A DNA stretch of 64,000 bases, from assembly GCA_001687465.1 (NCBI GenBank), contig LVLI01000094.1, positions 62,001 to 126,000 on the forward strand, given 5' to 3'. Source of the DNA: Halocafeteria seosinensis. Its lineage: Eukaryota; Sar; Bigyra; Bicosoecida. The notes beneath the pieces are model-generated. The model saw only the letters and a list, made by a program, of their open reading frames with translations, was not told the origin of the DNA and ran no database searches. Of this stretch, positions 21,560-32,913 are shown piece after piece. The position numbers and the translations under genes were made by a program. Within the stretch, counting starts at the first letter, position 1. Each line of letters starts with the position of its first letter.

Positions 21560-24500
21560 TCACTGGAACACCTCTTCCACCCTGATTCTCCGAACATTAG
21601 GACCGGCAGTGTGAGGACGCCCGTTCTGAAGCCTAGAATGGCCATGCTCCTCTCCAGATATCATGGATACAGACTGGGACTGGTCCGCCGCTTCTTCATT
21701 CCGACGGCTCCTTGCGTTGTCCGGTACAAGCTCATGCAAACTCTCATTGTACTGAGATCTTAGCCTATAATACACGGACTTTAGTGGATCGGGTAAGGTA
21801 TAGAGGTCCGAGTTATCGCGGACTACCAAGAGTACTTCGCGTTGACGTCGATTAAAATCAGGATCTTGAGGCGTCGTCTTGGCGGATTCATCATACACCG
21901 AGGCAATGCTTTCCAGTTGCCGATGGTAGTCCCTTGCAATGTCCTCCCATTGACGCGAATACCGATAAAATTCATGGAAGTATCGATCCATTAATGTTTC
22001 CATCTGGGCGAGGCGAGGAAACCGTGCACTCAAGGCCCCTTCGCACTGTTGACCGAACTGCACGGCACGTTCTATTCCTTGATACAAGCGAGTCAAAATG
22101 TCTCTTATGGCATTATCATCTCTATTCACAAGATTGCCAGAAATGATTCGCTCGAGAACCCTAAGGTTTTGGTCTATTGTTCTCAAGTAATCCAAATATT
22201 TGATTCTTTGTCCATGGAATTGCCTCAAAAACTGAAGCACCTGGTGAAGCTGGTGCTCTGTGTTATCTTGGTTCAGCAATCCGTGGTGTATGTCGTTTTG
22301 GCCACATGAATCCGTTCTTTCAGGTGTGTTGTTAGCATTACCCGCCGGTGCCGTATTGATTTGATCGGTTTGAGTACTAGCTGTCGCTTTCTCCGGTTCA
22401 GATGTGCTGTTAGCATTCTCCTCTGGTGTAGTATCGGTTTGAGTACTAGCTGTATTTTTTTCTGATTCAGGAGTTCTTGTGTGCAGAGCGTTCGACGACC
22501 AATATTTAAGAGTCGCTACCTTCTGTTTCAAGTGTTCAAAGGCTTCCGTGATTTGGTCTACGTGTTTTCTAGACCGAGACACAGAACGTAGACCCTTCCT
22601 GAGCGCATCAATCTTAATGACAACGCTCTGACCGTAGTGTCTTATGAGAGCCTTGAAGCGTTGAAATTCTTCCTTTGTATAATAGTCTCCCGTGTCCTGC
22701 AAGTTCTTAGTACGTTGTTCCAAGGTTTCCCTCAATGAGCTGTTCATCCTCCGCAAACTCTCCAATTCCTCTTTGATCTCGGGACCAGGGCTCGAAGAAC
22801 CGTGAACGCGCTCTTTAATAGTTAGCTGAACATGTTGCAGTCGTCGCACAGTGGACCGTAGAACATGAGGAGTAATAGCGTCCTTTACTGCGTTCCTCTC
22901 AGAGTCCAACGGCAGTCTCTGGACTCCGTTTGGTGCGGATACAAGATTTCTTTGTGTTCCAGCCTGCAGAAACGGAGCGTCTGCGGTTCTCAGCCGCGCT
23001 AACTCAGTTGTTTCTCCACGAACGTGCTCTGTGAGCACAGATTGCCCAAGGTCAAGACGCATAGCGGAGCCAAGTACGTTCTTTCGCTCGCGGATAGTTG
23101 TGCCGCATATTTTGCTTCCAATTGATAAATTGCGTGAAGAGTCCTGTAGCCCACCGTTTAATATTGGATACATTCTGACTGAAATTCTCTCACTCGAAAC
23201 AATTACATACCACCAAACGTTCGGCAGATGTTATCCTACTAGACTGAACGGGGGCGAAGATGGACAGCGTCATGGCTGAGAACCGTTTCCATCAGAAGAA
23301 ACATTTGACACTTACTTGAACACGTTCTCCCTCATACTGTTCCTGTGTAACATCAGAAACATGACAAACGCATGAGTCATAGTAATACATGGACTATGGA
23401 TCACTCTTACATTTTGACTCGCAACATTTGTCATGTTTTTCTTCTGTAATGTTAAATAAGGGTTCACACAGTAAATACTCTGGCCAACTCATGATGGTGA
23501 GCATGCAAACTTACCCTTAGCTTGCTCATAGCACCTTCATAATATGCCTGCGGTCGACATACAACGATGACGTACACACCAACACAACACACAGATGAGG
23601 ATAGCCAGACACTTACCAAGTCCGTTTGGGCCTTACTCAGTTCGATTTGGGTTTGACGAAGTTCCTTCTGTGAGTCATCTTTAGCTTTTTGAAGCGTTTC
23701 CATGTGCGTCTCCAGATCGTCATTGTTTGTCCGTAGGTCCCAAACCTCTTTTCGCAACTCTGCAATTCTATCCTCTAATTTTTCTATATCATTGCGTTGC
23801 TGATGAATCCACCTATCTTTTTCAGTTATAGTGGCACTCAAGTCATCCACCTGAAATTCGGGAAAAGGAACTGTAATAGAGCCGCCGGAACTAACCTAGT
23901 TGGTGACATTGACCTACCTCCATATGGGCATCAATAGAGGGAAATATTCCAGAGGAACGCATCCTACTATGATTTCCTAATACTCCTTGAGAACGGGATT
24001 CACCACCTCTATCCTGCTCGAAATCCTCGTCTTCCGAGTCAAGTGAGTCTTCGCTGTCTCTCCGTTTGGTATCCTCCATGCATTTGGGGTCGGAAAGCTT
24101 CGAACGTAAAGCATCACACAGTTCAGCGTTTTTCTGTTTCAAAGTGCTGACTCTTTCTCTAGATTTCTTTAGCTTTCTCTTTAGCTTGTTAACCTGCGAG
24201 TGAAACGCGCTGTGGCACTGCAACTTTTGTACCCGTGACTATGGGGGCTGATCCGCTTACCTCTGCGACTAGCTCTTCCCTTGTCCTTTCACCGAAACGC
24301 GAGGGTCCACCCACCGTTTTCCGTAGTATCAAGTCATCTACTTCTGGCGGCCCTAAATCGGTCATGTCGATTACGGTTTTCCTCAAGATCGAGCTAACAT
24401 TTTCTTGATGGCGAAGCTGCGAGGTCGGATTTTCTCCAATAAAACAGTCCAAGCTTTTGTTCATCTCGTGTCGTTCGACAAAGTTCTTACATCTTTGGCC

Positions 24501-24954
24501 ATTTTTTGCACATTACGTGAGCGCTTATCGCCCCGTTGCTCCTCTTCTAATGCTTGATTTTTCTCTTGTAACTGCGAAATCGTTTTCATTAGTGTTCGCT
24601 CCCTCTGGGAATGCATGTCCGACAGCCTCTGAAACTGAGCTGCAGAACCGAAACAAACCAACCAAAGGCACATTTAAACCTTGTAAATACAAGCACCGTC
24701 CACCCCCAAACCAAGGAATTCAAACCCCTACCTTGTGTATATTCACTACCAGATGGTCCTGAAGCTCCTCCGTCGAATGCCGCCGTTCTTCCACTCGCCT
24801 GGGCGCTCATCGGCCTCCGAAGGACCGATGAGGAAGCAGAAGCCGATAACCCATTACGAGACGCTGCTGGCGTGCCTTCCGGCTCAGGAGGAGGCAAATG
24901 CGACGTGGAGGACGTCGTACGCCTCCGCCGTGAAGCTGATCGCTTCCGCGGCAT
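21560..24954 (-). CDS. Long coiled-coil protein with microexons, function unknown
   Basis: Not recognised by family. I link eleven exons into one gene from ATG 24954 (MPRKRSASRRRR, a basic start) to the stop at 21560. Exon 1 ends at 24732 in phase 1; every later intron I can place is phase 0. Coiled-coil segments include MKTISQLQEKNQALEEEQ, VNKLKRKLKKSRERVSTLKQ and IEKLEDRIAELRKEVWDLR. An acidic Ser-rich linker (SEDSLDSEDEDFE) separates them. Four tiny exons follow (23547-23515, 23443-23411, 23342-23316, 23243-23211), then a 1.6-kb exon from 23143. The last exon holds a twice-repeated TASTQTD motif and a helical C-terminal half. The layout suits a cytoskeletal or centrosomal scaffold, but that is only inference. 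Confidence 0.72.
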
Positions 24955-25373
24955 TAGTCAACCCTGTTTTTCGACCCCGAAGACGTTTTCCGATCAACAT
25001 AAATTCACACTGAGCATCACACATATAAGTATCGGATAGTGTCAACACTATCACAGGGAAGATATACGCCTCGGAACCGAATGAATAGAACAAGAAACGC
25101 GCAACTTCAACATGTTAACGTCCGATCACGGCCAGGATTCATGAGCTTCGCAAAGATTCCCACGTTCTTTCGGAGAGACGAATAAGAAAAAAGCGTGAAT
25201 ACAATCAGGTGTAGGTAGTTTAGTTTCGCGTCTGGAGGATAGTAATGTATTCACGTATGTGACGAGCGGTCGAACGAACGAACGCAGAGCTGCAGTCAGC
25301 AACTTGCACTGCAGATGAATTCGACGTCGACACTATTCCGCGCACGCAAATAAAGTATCGAGCAGACATATAG
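24955..25373. other. Intergenic region between coiled-coil gene and YKT6
   Basis: About 420 bases; promoter side of the coiled-coil gene and 3' side of YKT6. Nothing distinctive. Confidence 0.4.
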
Positions 25374-26255
25374 TTACGATATCACACAACATGAATTGGT
25401 CTTTTTGGCATTCTTATAAAACATCTTGCTTTGTCGCGACAAGTCTTCGCTCTTATCCACCAATTCATCCAGCTTTTGACCTCTTTCCAACACTTGATCT
25501 ATCGTTTGTACCTGTATTCAGAATTGTCCTTGCATGAACAGGACTAAAGATTTGCATGCACACCAATAACCAAATTACATACCAACACTGATTTGGTTTC
25601 ATCTAACTGAGTTTGGACTCTCATGATTTTATCCACTTTCTCAGGCTGCTGGTATTCTGCTAGGGCTTTTGATAGCGGTTCGTAGCGACATGCGTAGTCG
25701 GTCGATACGGATCTCCAATTTCTGCAATAAAAAATTGACGATGGCGAATAAGCATGACTGTCATTGATGCCAATAAACACGGGGTTGAGCACATACGAAT
25801 ACTCCTTGATAAAGCCAGCCAGTAATTCCCGAACCATAGACAGTGCTACCCGTGAAGGATAATCTCTGTCACAAACTGCTACCCCCACAAGCCCATCCGC
25901 TTGCACCACAACGTGACAATGATATCCTGCGAAACGACAGACATCAACAACTAACCAGAGTTGTGGAAATAACGCCCGTCAGACAGGCTAAACTCACCTT
26001 CATGATCTACTACATGGGTTCCAACAGGACATCGTTTGGCCAATGTTCGTCCCACGAAAACTAAAAATTCCTTGACTCTGCATACAGAACCCTATTTTTT
26101 TATATAATTGACGCTTAGGTCCTTCCATCCTTCGTGCGCGCTTACCCATTCCTCTGGAAGAACCCAAATTCGGAGACATCCGAATCCATATCGAGCACTA
26201 GAGGTTCTTCTGTATCATTGTTCCACCGCAGAATTGCAATGGACTGAATCTTCAT
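25374..26255 (-). CDS. YKT6: R-SNARE YKT6
   Basis: Prenylated longin-domain SNARE acting in ER-Golgi, Golgi and vacuole/autophagosome fusion. Five exons from ATG 26255; about 200 residues. The longin domain starts [11 protein letters not shown], continues FGFFQR and [16 protein letters not shown], and includes [17 protein letters not shown]. The SNARE motif is [16 protein letters not shown], then [21 protein letters not shown] with the central Arg of R-SNAREs. The C terminus is SCCVIS: a palmitoylatable Cys next to a CaaX box Cys, as in all YKT6 proteins. Reading frame is preserved across all four introns. Complete and unremarkable. Confidence 0.95.
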
Positions 26256-26857
26256 TATGCTCTATCTGTAGAAAAATGCTCTATATATGGGATGGCAGGT
26301 GTACTTGTAGATGTTTGCACGTCTCCCTCTCCTTTCCTCAGCGACAGGGAGTGTGTTTCACTGCAGAGATCGATAGCAGCACTATCCAAAGACCGAGATA
26401 TCTCCACGTGAGATGTTAGCACCCTATATTAAACAATACAATAACGGGGAAAATGTTTGCAGCTCCAAAAGTTCAACCTAGCGTCCAACTTCAACCTAGG
26501 CGAAGGAATTCAATTGGCTGGTTCAAGCAAGTGCCACAACAAGCGTTCAGGTGGATGGCAGAGGTCATGGGCATAAATTATTGATGGAAGTTGACTAGGT
26601 AAAATACTGCCATGCTTGTTGCTCGTTTATTATGGTTCACTGATGTCGGTGTTCTGGTTCAAATCTTGAACGAATTCCACCGCTACCGGGGGATACGGGA
26701 AATGTGTCGCATGCCGTCCTTGATGTTTCGGTTGGAACCACCATGTAATTGCTCAGAGTAATGTATCCTTGTAGCAGTCCGATATTCAAAAGACAAGGGG
26801 AAAACATTTGGTTGGAGCCCACTGCGATGATGGTGAGTCGTATTCCTCACTTATATC
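26256..26857. other. Intergenic region between YKT6 and amino-acid transporter
   Basis: About 600 bases; should hold the YKT6 promoter. Only short frames. No repeat or RNA gene recognised. Confidence 0.4.
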
Positions 26858-28944
26858 CTATGTATCAGTCTGCACTACTTTCCAGATTTGAACAGCCAAA
26901 CCAATAGGAACGAGCAAAATGCCGACAATCATCTGAATGTATGCAGCATTCCCACGCCACGAGACGCCCCACGATTGCCTCGACAGGCGTATGTAAAAGT
27001 AGGCAGGTAATATGAAAACCACAAAACATGACATTGTGGATCCCGTAAAGCCAAAGACAGTCCGAATATCTGGGACAACAATGGCTAAGAGTGTCGCTAT
27101 AAACACAATACTAACATTTAACGCCGTATGAAGTTTCCAGTTGATTCCATCAGTATGGGAAGCTTCCGCGTGGCCGAAAATTAACTGTTCCGCCGAGTGT
27201 CGTAGTTCAAATGCCACCACTGGAAAGCTGAAAGTCAGTGCAAGAGCAATTCCGATTTGCATTACTTTCACAACAACAGATGGAACAAATATGGACCCCG
27301 ATGAATCCTTCTTGCTCTCTAAATCCTCATAGGACTGTACCCAGATATCAACCGTCGATAAACAGTGCCCAGGGATTCGCGTTACATGTGTACAAAGAGA
27401 TAACTTACCTCTATAACATCACTCTTCGCGTTACCTTCGAAGGCAAAGAAGCCAAACGACCCTCCAATAGAATATATAACGAGGCAAACTAGCATACTAT
27501 ATTTAGAAACCAAATCTGTCCGCTTTTTCGATGGGTCCTTGAGTTCAGCAACAACAGGGAACACATTCATATGGCAAACGAAACTGCACTATCCAGGGAA
27601 ACAAAAAACCAAGTTGGCGTATAATGTTGCCGCATCCCCAGTAGATATTCAGATAACACTTACGCAAAGCTCATTATCGGGATGCTCAGAAATACGTCCT
27701 CAAAACTAGAGGGGCCCCAATTGATTTTCCCCCAGTCAATATTTCCACTGGTAAGCTTGTACATGCCATCGACGAGCAGTACGATCATGAATGCTACAAC
27801 TAAACCTACGGCTCCCATACTGCATAACAAATCGACAATATAAGGGTATTCGCTTTAGGTTGTAAACACTACTGCGCGGCACACGTACCTCGAATACCTT
27901 AAAGCATCAATTCGGGGAAGCATACAAAGCGGGAATATTACCCCTGCTGATAATATAATCTGCCAGTAGTCTCTGTATGTTGACATAAACACCGCATATG
28001 CCATCGACGTTGGTGGTACCTCGGGTGCGAACCAGAACATAGCCACTTACACATTCGACATAGCACCGTCTATGCCGGAGACTACCGGGTGCATCACTGT
28101 ACCTATAATCTGTCCAGAAAGAGACAACGAGGAAATGACGATAACAACCTACTATTCCGACCGATTTTATGATTGAACTGCCCACCTACTTTAACAAACG
28201 ATGTGTTGGCTCCGAGTTGCTGGAGCAATACTGTCACTAAAGCTAAGTTTTTGCCGAATTTTCCCGCTGCTTTATTTCCAATCCCTGAACGAGAGAGAAA
28301 GTGTTCACATCATCAAAGTTGACAACTATAACATTTACCCTCGCGCAAAACGTACCTGCATATGTTAGCCTCCTGGCTATCTTCATTCCATCTACGAGCA
28401 TTCGTACACTCGCTTCGGCCATGAAGCAGACGACGAGAAGCATCGCCAGAAATAGCGGTATTCCACACGACTGGCAAGCGTAAGGCATTGACAGTCCAGA
28501 TGCGCCTAAAATAGTGCTGCTTAAATTAAATACTGATGAGAGAGGAGTCCCCGTACGCTCCGCGTCAGTCAGAGACGCCAACAAGCTTCCATCCTCCTCA
28601 CGTAGTAAAGGTGCCGCATCGTCGAAATCTTCCCCCGGGACCTCTTTGCTTAATGTATCCACATTCAAACTGCTCCCTCTCTTTTGATACCGCCCGCCGT
28701 CATGGGAGTGCGCATAGCCTCTGGAATCGCCTTTCAAAGCTACTTCATCTTGATCTGGGGCTCCTCCATTGAGACTGAGGCTGCTGCGCTTTCGCTCCTC
28801 ACTAGGCGATAATACATTCCCTGGGTTCAGTCCATGCAAATTAGGGGAGATCGTCGTCTCTCCTTGTTCATCGTCATACCTCTCATGACCGTCATAAAGG
28901 GGTTGAGAAGCAGAAGTAGACCCCTTGCTGGACGTGGTCCCCAT
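26858..28944 (-). CDS. Amino acid transporter, AAAP/SLC38 family
   Basis: Multipass secondary transporter for amino acids in the plasma or vacuolar membrane. Seven exons from ATG 28944 to the stop at 26858. A hydrophilic N-terminal region of about 130 residues, Ser-rich with acidic patches, precedes the transporter fold. The first helix has the family signature SSVFNLSSTILGASGLSMPYA (positions about 28530-28470). Later landmarks are YWQIILSAGVIFPLCMLPRI, SFAFVCHMNVFPV and IYSIGGSFGFFAFEGN, followed by several C-terminal helices. About eleven membrane segments can be counted. The boundaries of exons 3 and 4 are my best reading; an earlier acceptor at exon 4 was chosen because it restores the conserved Tyr-Trp. 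Substrate cannot be predicted. Confidence 0.85.
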
Positions 28945-29370
28945 TGTCCTGAGGCATTCACAGCCACTACCACCCCCCCGATACTTGGTGGATATATCAC
29001 TTCCAAATATGTGCACACTATGCCGGATTTTGGGTCATCATCAATACAGGGAGGTCGGAATATTGTAGCCTCTCCAGGCGACCTCCGCTGCGAGAAGTGT
29101 ACTGCCGTACTACTCCGGGTATTTGTGTAGCTGGTGGGAACCTCTGTTCGATGAATCCCGTTGCTTAAGAGACTATGTGGTACCGTCATGTAGGCCGTGT
29201 CGTGGTACTAGGTTAAATATCCTTCATGTGGTTGTACCATATGTATACGAAGTAAAACAACCATTTTGTATTATTACTCATACCTTTTCTCTGGAATACT
29301 TGAACTTCGCTTCTTGGAAACTGGTAATAAAGTTTTCTTGAAGTGAAATATATACGGCAACGCCGGTTCA
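28945..29370. other. Intergenic region between transporter and MYB copy 2
   Basis: About 430 bases; transporter promoter and MYB 3' flank. Overlapping short frames only. Confidence 0.4.
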
Positions 29371-32295
29371 TCATGGTGAAGTATGCGTCCAGTCGAAGTC
29401 ATTTCCATGCGTCATAATGTGTTCGTCGTAGTGCAGCAAGCTTCCCACCGAGGACTTTGGTTCACCAGGGCTGCCGCCGTTGCTCAGAAGAGGCTTGGAA
29501 TAACTGAAGTGTTTAGACTCAGAAACATTGCCCGCAGAACTCCCCAACGCAGCCCAAGTAGCTCTACTTTGTAAAGGGCTATCGAGCTCTTCTAGGGAAT
29601 GGAAAACACTGCTGCTGCTAACCGGACCAGTATCAACACCATAGCCGCTTGTTTTGATACTTGGAATTTGGAAGATAGGCTCCTCTGTTTCTGGCGGCGG
29701 CTGTTCGATATCTTCTACGGAAAGTTCGGCGGGATTTGATGCACTATTTCTCGGAGCCCGGACTCCAGTTGACTCAATGTCGTCATGTCCATCTGTACAA
29801 GAAGTGAAGAAGTCTTCTACAAGCATTGAAGGCAAGACGAAAGATAACGAGGAAGCACTTACCCATGTTGCGGTAGTCACTCAGTAAGTGCCAGAAGGTG
29901 AGCTTAGTGTGTCCGTCCTTTAGCCCGGCAGCATTTATGGCGCTTTCTAAGGTGCGCTGGTGACCCATTTCTCCAAGCAGAGTGCTACCAGCTGAAGACG
30001 ATGGACATGTGTTTATTGAAGATCCGGTGTTGGTGCTCCTTAACTGGTGTCGTGAGGCGTGTAGGTAAGCCATCGTAACAATGTCTGCTTCTAACTCTGC
30101 GACTCTTCGACGTGTTTCCCCAAGTTCGGAAATGGATTCAACATCCAGCGATGTAAGAATATTGCGTAAGGCACATTCCTTAATGTCTTGCGGCCGCTTA
30201 TTGTAAAATGACTCCAAAAGTTGGGGAGAAGCTTTCCACACGGCGTCATGGGCATGGTTCGCGGTTTTCCGCAAGGCTTCAATTTCCGTAGCGCTGGCAT
30301 CTCGCGGTATTCGATGGGCCACTAGAACAAATAATTCCTCGTCCGACAAAAGTCCGGGTGTCAACTCAATAGCTGAGTCTGCATCGTCCATCCACATGAG
30401 TTTTTAAAGGGTACTGTGGATTCTGCGTGGAGCGTACGTACCGGTGTAATTGTTAGTTTCGGCTGAGACGACCTTGTGATTGTGCTGCTGCTTCTGCATT
30501 GTGCCTGGATAGCGTAACAAAACATATAGCTCTAGAGCCGCGCACACTTACATTGGCAATACCGGTTATTGATGCTTCATCTGGAGGAGTGTGGAAATCT
30601 GTAGGAAAAGACTCTGTAAACATCCCGGGTGTCGACAGATTGGTCGAACCAGTACTTACCTCCAAGTTCTATAACTCCCGGATCATCCTTGGAGAAGCTA
30701 CTGCTTCTCGATCGTGAGTTAGTGTCGCTTGATCTTCGCCGTTTGCGGGGGTGAGACTCGCTCAACAAATGATTCTTCTCTTCGCTGTGGTAATGTTCTT
30801 CTTCTTCGTCGTCGCCTTCCTCTTCGTCTTCCGGCTCTACCTCGTTTTCGCCTTCATCAGATGAGAATACGCTTTCGTTATTTTCTTCAGAGGAATGCTT
30901 GTTACTAGAGTGTGTTCTCTTGATCCCCCGACTCTCCAGATCCACTCGAACTGGTGATCGTTCCCGACAAAGCCTTTCCGGAAACTCTGTTTCATTTTGT
31001 CGTACTATTCTCCGTCGATAGCTGTTCCATAAGTTTTTAACTGCATTTTCCGTTCTACCGGGGAGTCTCTTGGCGATCTCCGACCATTTGTTTCCTAGTG
31101 TTTTGTGGGCTTCAAACATGATTTTCTCCTCTTCCTTCGTCCATACGCCTGCACAAACAACTTGATGACACCCATAATTGGCAGCGTTAGTGCTTTACAT
31201 ACCTCGATTAATGCTTGGATCTAGCTGATTGAACCACCGATCGCGGCACTGCTTTCCATCTCTCCAGAACATTTTTGCGGCAACATCAGCCCACTGAATA
31301 TGTTTACTGTGACGCTTGGTCTTAAAGTTCATCACTTCTTCGACAAGCTTCGTCAGTTTCTTGTCTTCACTCGCTGTCCAGTTTCCTCTATTTCTATTGG
31401 TCTGTGATAGATGCTAAAGCAAGCTTTGTCCACTGATTGTGTCTACAGGCAGCAGCGGGAACAATGAGCGCACCTTAAGGATTAGTTGCCATCGTTGTTT
31501 GCAGTCTTCTGGCTGAATATCCGGAATGTTTAGCAGCTTAGTTACCTGTTGCAAAAGAAAAGCAAATGTGAAGGTTTCCCCACTGGGGAAATTACTTCGC
31601 CAACCCACATACTTTCACCCATGATTGGGTTCCCCAGTGGGCAACGACATTCCGTAGTTGCATGTCCCGTTCGAAATTCCATACAGGATCATACGGACAT
31701 ACTATTCGTTTGCCATGGTAGAATCTTACGTCATCGTTGGGCCCTACGGGCGGGTGCTTGCCCGATGGCTCGTTCTCTGGGGAAGTCTTTGAATCATTTG
31801 AGTCATCACTCTGGCCCCAGTTGTGCAGCGGCTCCAGTAGCTCTTCCATTCTTTCCGTTCCATCTTCTCGTGCCCTCTTGTGTTGTCTTGTGTTTCCGTC
31901 TTCTTGCTGAGGAACCTCCCGAAAATAAGGCGAGTTGCTGTGCCTTTTACCGTTGCTGTGAGAAAAACACGTAGTTAGCTGGGTATCCCTGCTCAATAAA
32001 TATCCCTGCTTTACAAGCAACTTACAGGGATTGACTCCAAGTTTTTTCATCCTTCTTGTATAGCGTATGTTCGCTCGATCTGCTCGTAGTCTTGTCGCAG
32101 GATTCCGACCCCTGAGGTGTGAGTTTTGTAGCACGTTTTCCGTATTTCCCTCCTACCCTGAATCCACCAAAAACAGAAGGGCCAAGATAATCAAATTCAT
32201 TCGTATGATCTTTTCGTAGAAAAGATGACAAGGACGCAGGATAGAACGTACTTTGAGAGGGGCGCAGTAGGCCTCCGGATTCCTGATTTTCCCAT
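29371..32295 (-). CDS. Three-repeat MYB DNA-binding protein (copy 2)
   Basis: Paralogue of the MYB gene at 9.7 kb, much longer overall. The start I choose is ATG 32295 ([15 protein letters not shown]), which joins across a 95-base intron to [15 protein letters not shown] and on in frame. R1 runs from [15 protein letters not shown] to [11 protein letters not shown]2 from [15 protein letters not shown] to [11 protein letters not shown] with the same inserted [16 protein letters not shown] segment as copy 1; R3 from [13 protein letters not shown] to [12 protein letters not shown]. After the repeats come an acidic stretch ([17 protein letters not shown]) and basic clusters ([10 protein letters not shown]). 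The last exons encode a helical region ([20 protein letters not shown]) and a Ser/Pro-rich tail. About nine exons. Probably a transcriptional regulator; targets unknown. Confidence 0.83.
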
Positions 32296-32913
32296 TCTTC
32301 AGAACCTTTTGATTTCCAAAGGAAGCCACCTCCGTATTTTTGGACAACGCAGTCGAACGCAATAGCGTAAACCACGCCTATAAGCGTGTTCCGCCGTCTT
32401 TAGAATAGAAAATTAGGATACAATAAAGGCTTGTTGAACTACGGAAAAGCACAGAGGGGGGCCACACTGGCGTCCTTGGTCCTTCTCCTTCCGCGTGTGT
32501 ATACCCCACAGCCAACGCGTCCGTCTTTCACTACGACTGCACCTCTTCGTTTAGAGGATATTAAAGCAGGAAGAGACAGAGGGAACATCGGGAGAGTGCT
32601 GTTGGACAGCTCTTGCAAACAATCCACAGATTGACCACATAACTGACGGTCTCAGGCTTTTGCTCCGGCTCTCTGTGGGCATCACATTGCATGTGTACCG
32701 CATCCATTTCCGTTTAAATAAGATGTATTCATAGGAAACTCATTTATGTATGAAGTACAAGTTGTAGAGAGTAGGAAGTGAAAATGGGCAGTGAGGATGT
32801 AGACGTTGTCCCGTAGGGACTCTTGTTAGGGAGCGAAAGAGGGGGAACGAGAACGGAGGAATTCTTCAACATCTGCTTTCGTTCAAACACCCACACACAT
32901 TTACAGAACAGTC
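32296..32913. other. Intergenic region between divergent MYB copy 2 and fucosyltransferase-like gene
   Basis: About 620 bases holding two divergent promoters. Frames at 32431-32634 (+) and 32439-32627 (-) overlap each other and look accidental. Confidence 0.4.

Noticed and set aside
23143..23173. ATG at 23173 as the start of a separate 537-residue gene
   Set aside because: An acceptor at 23144 joins the large exon in phase 0 to the preceding microexon through a normal 67-base intron, so one gene is the better model.
32050..32050. ATG at 32050 as the start of MYB copy 2
   Set aside because: Its frame does not match the phase of the following exon; the alternative frame does and extends to a good first exon at 32295.
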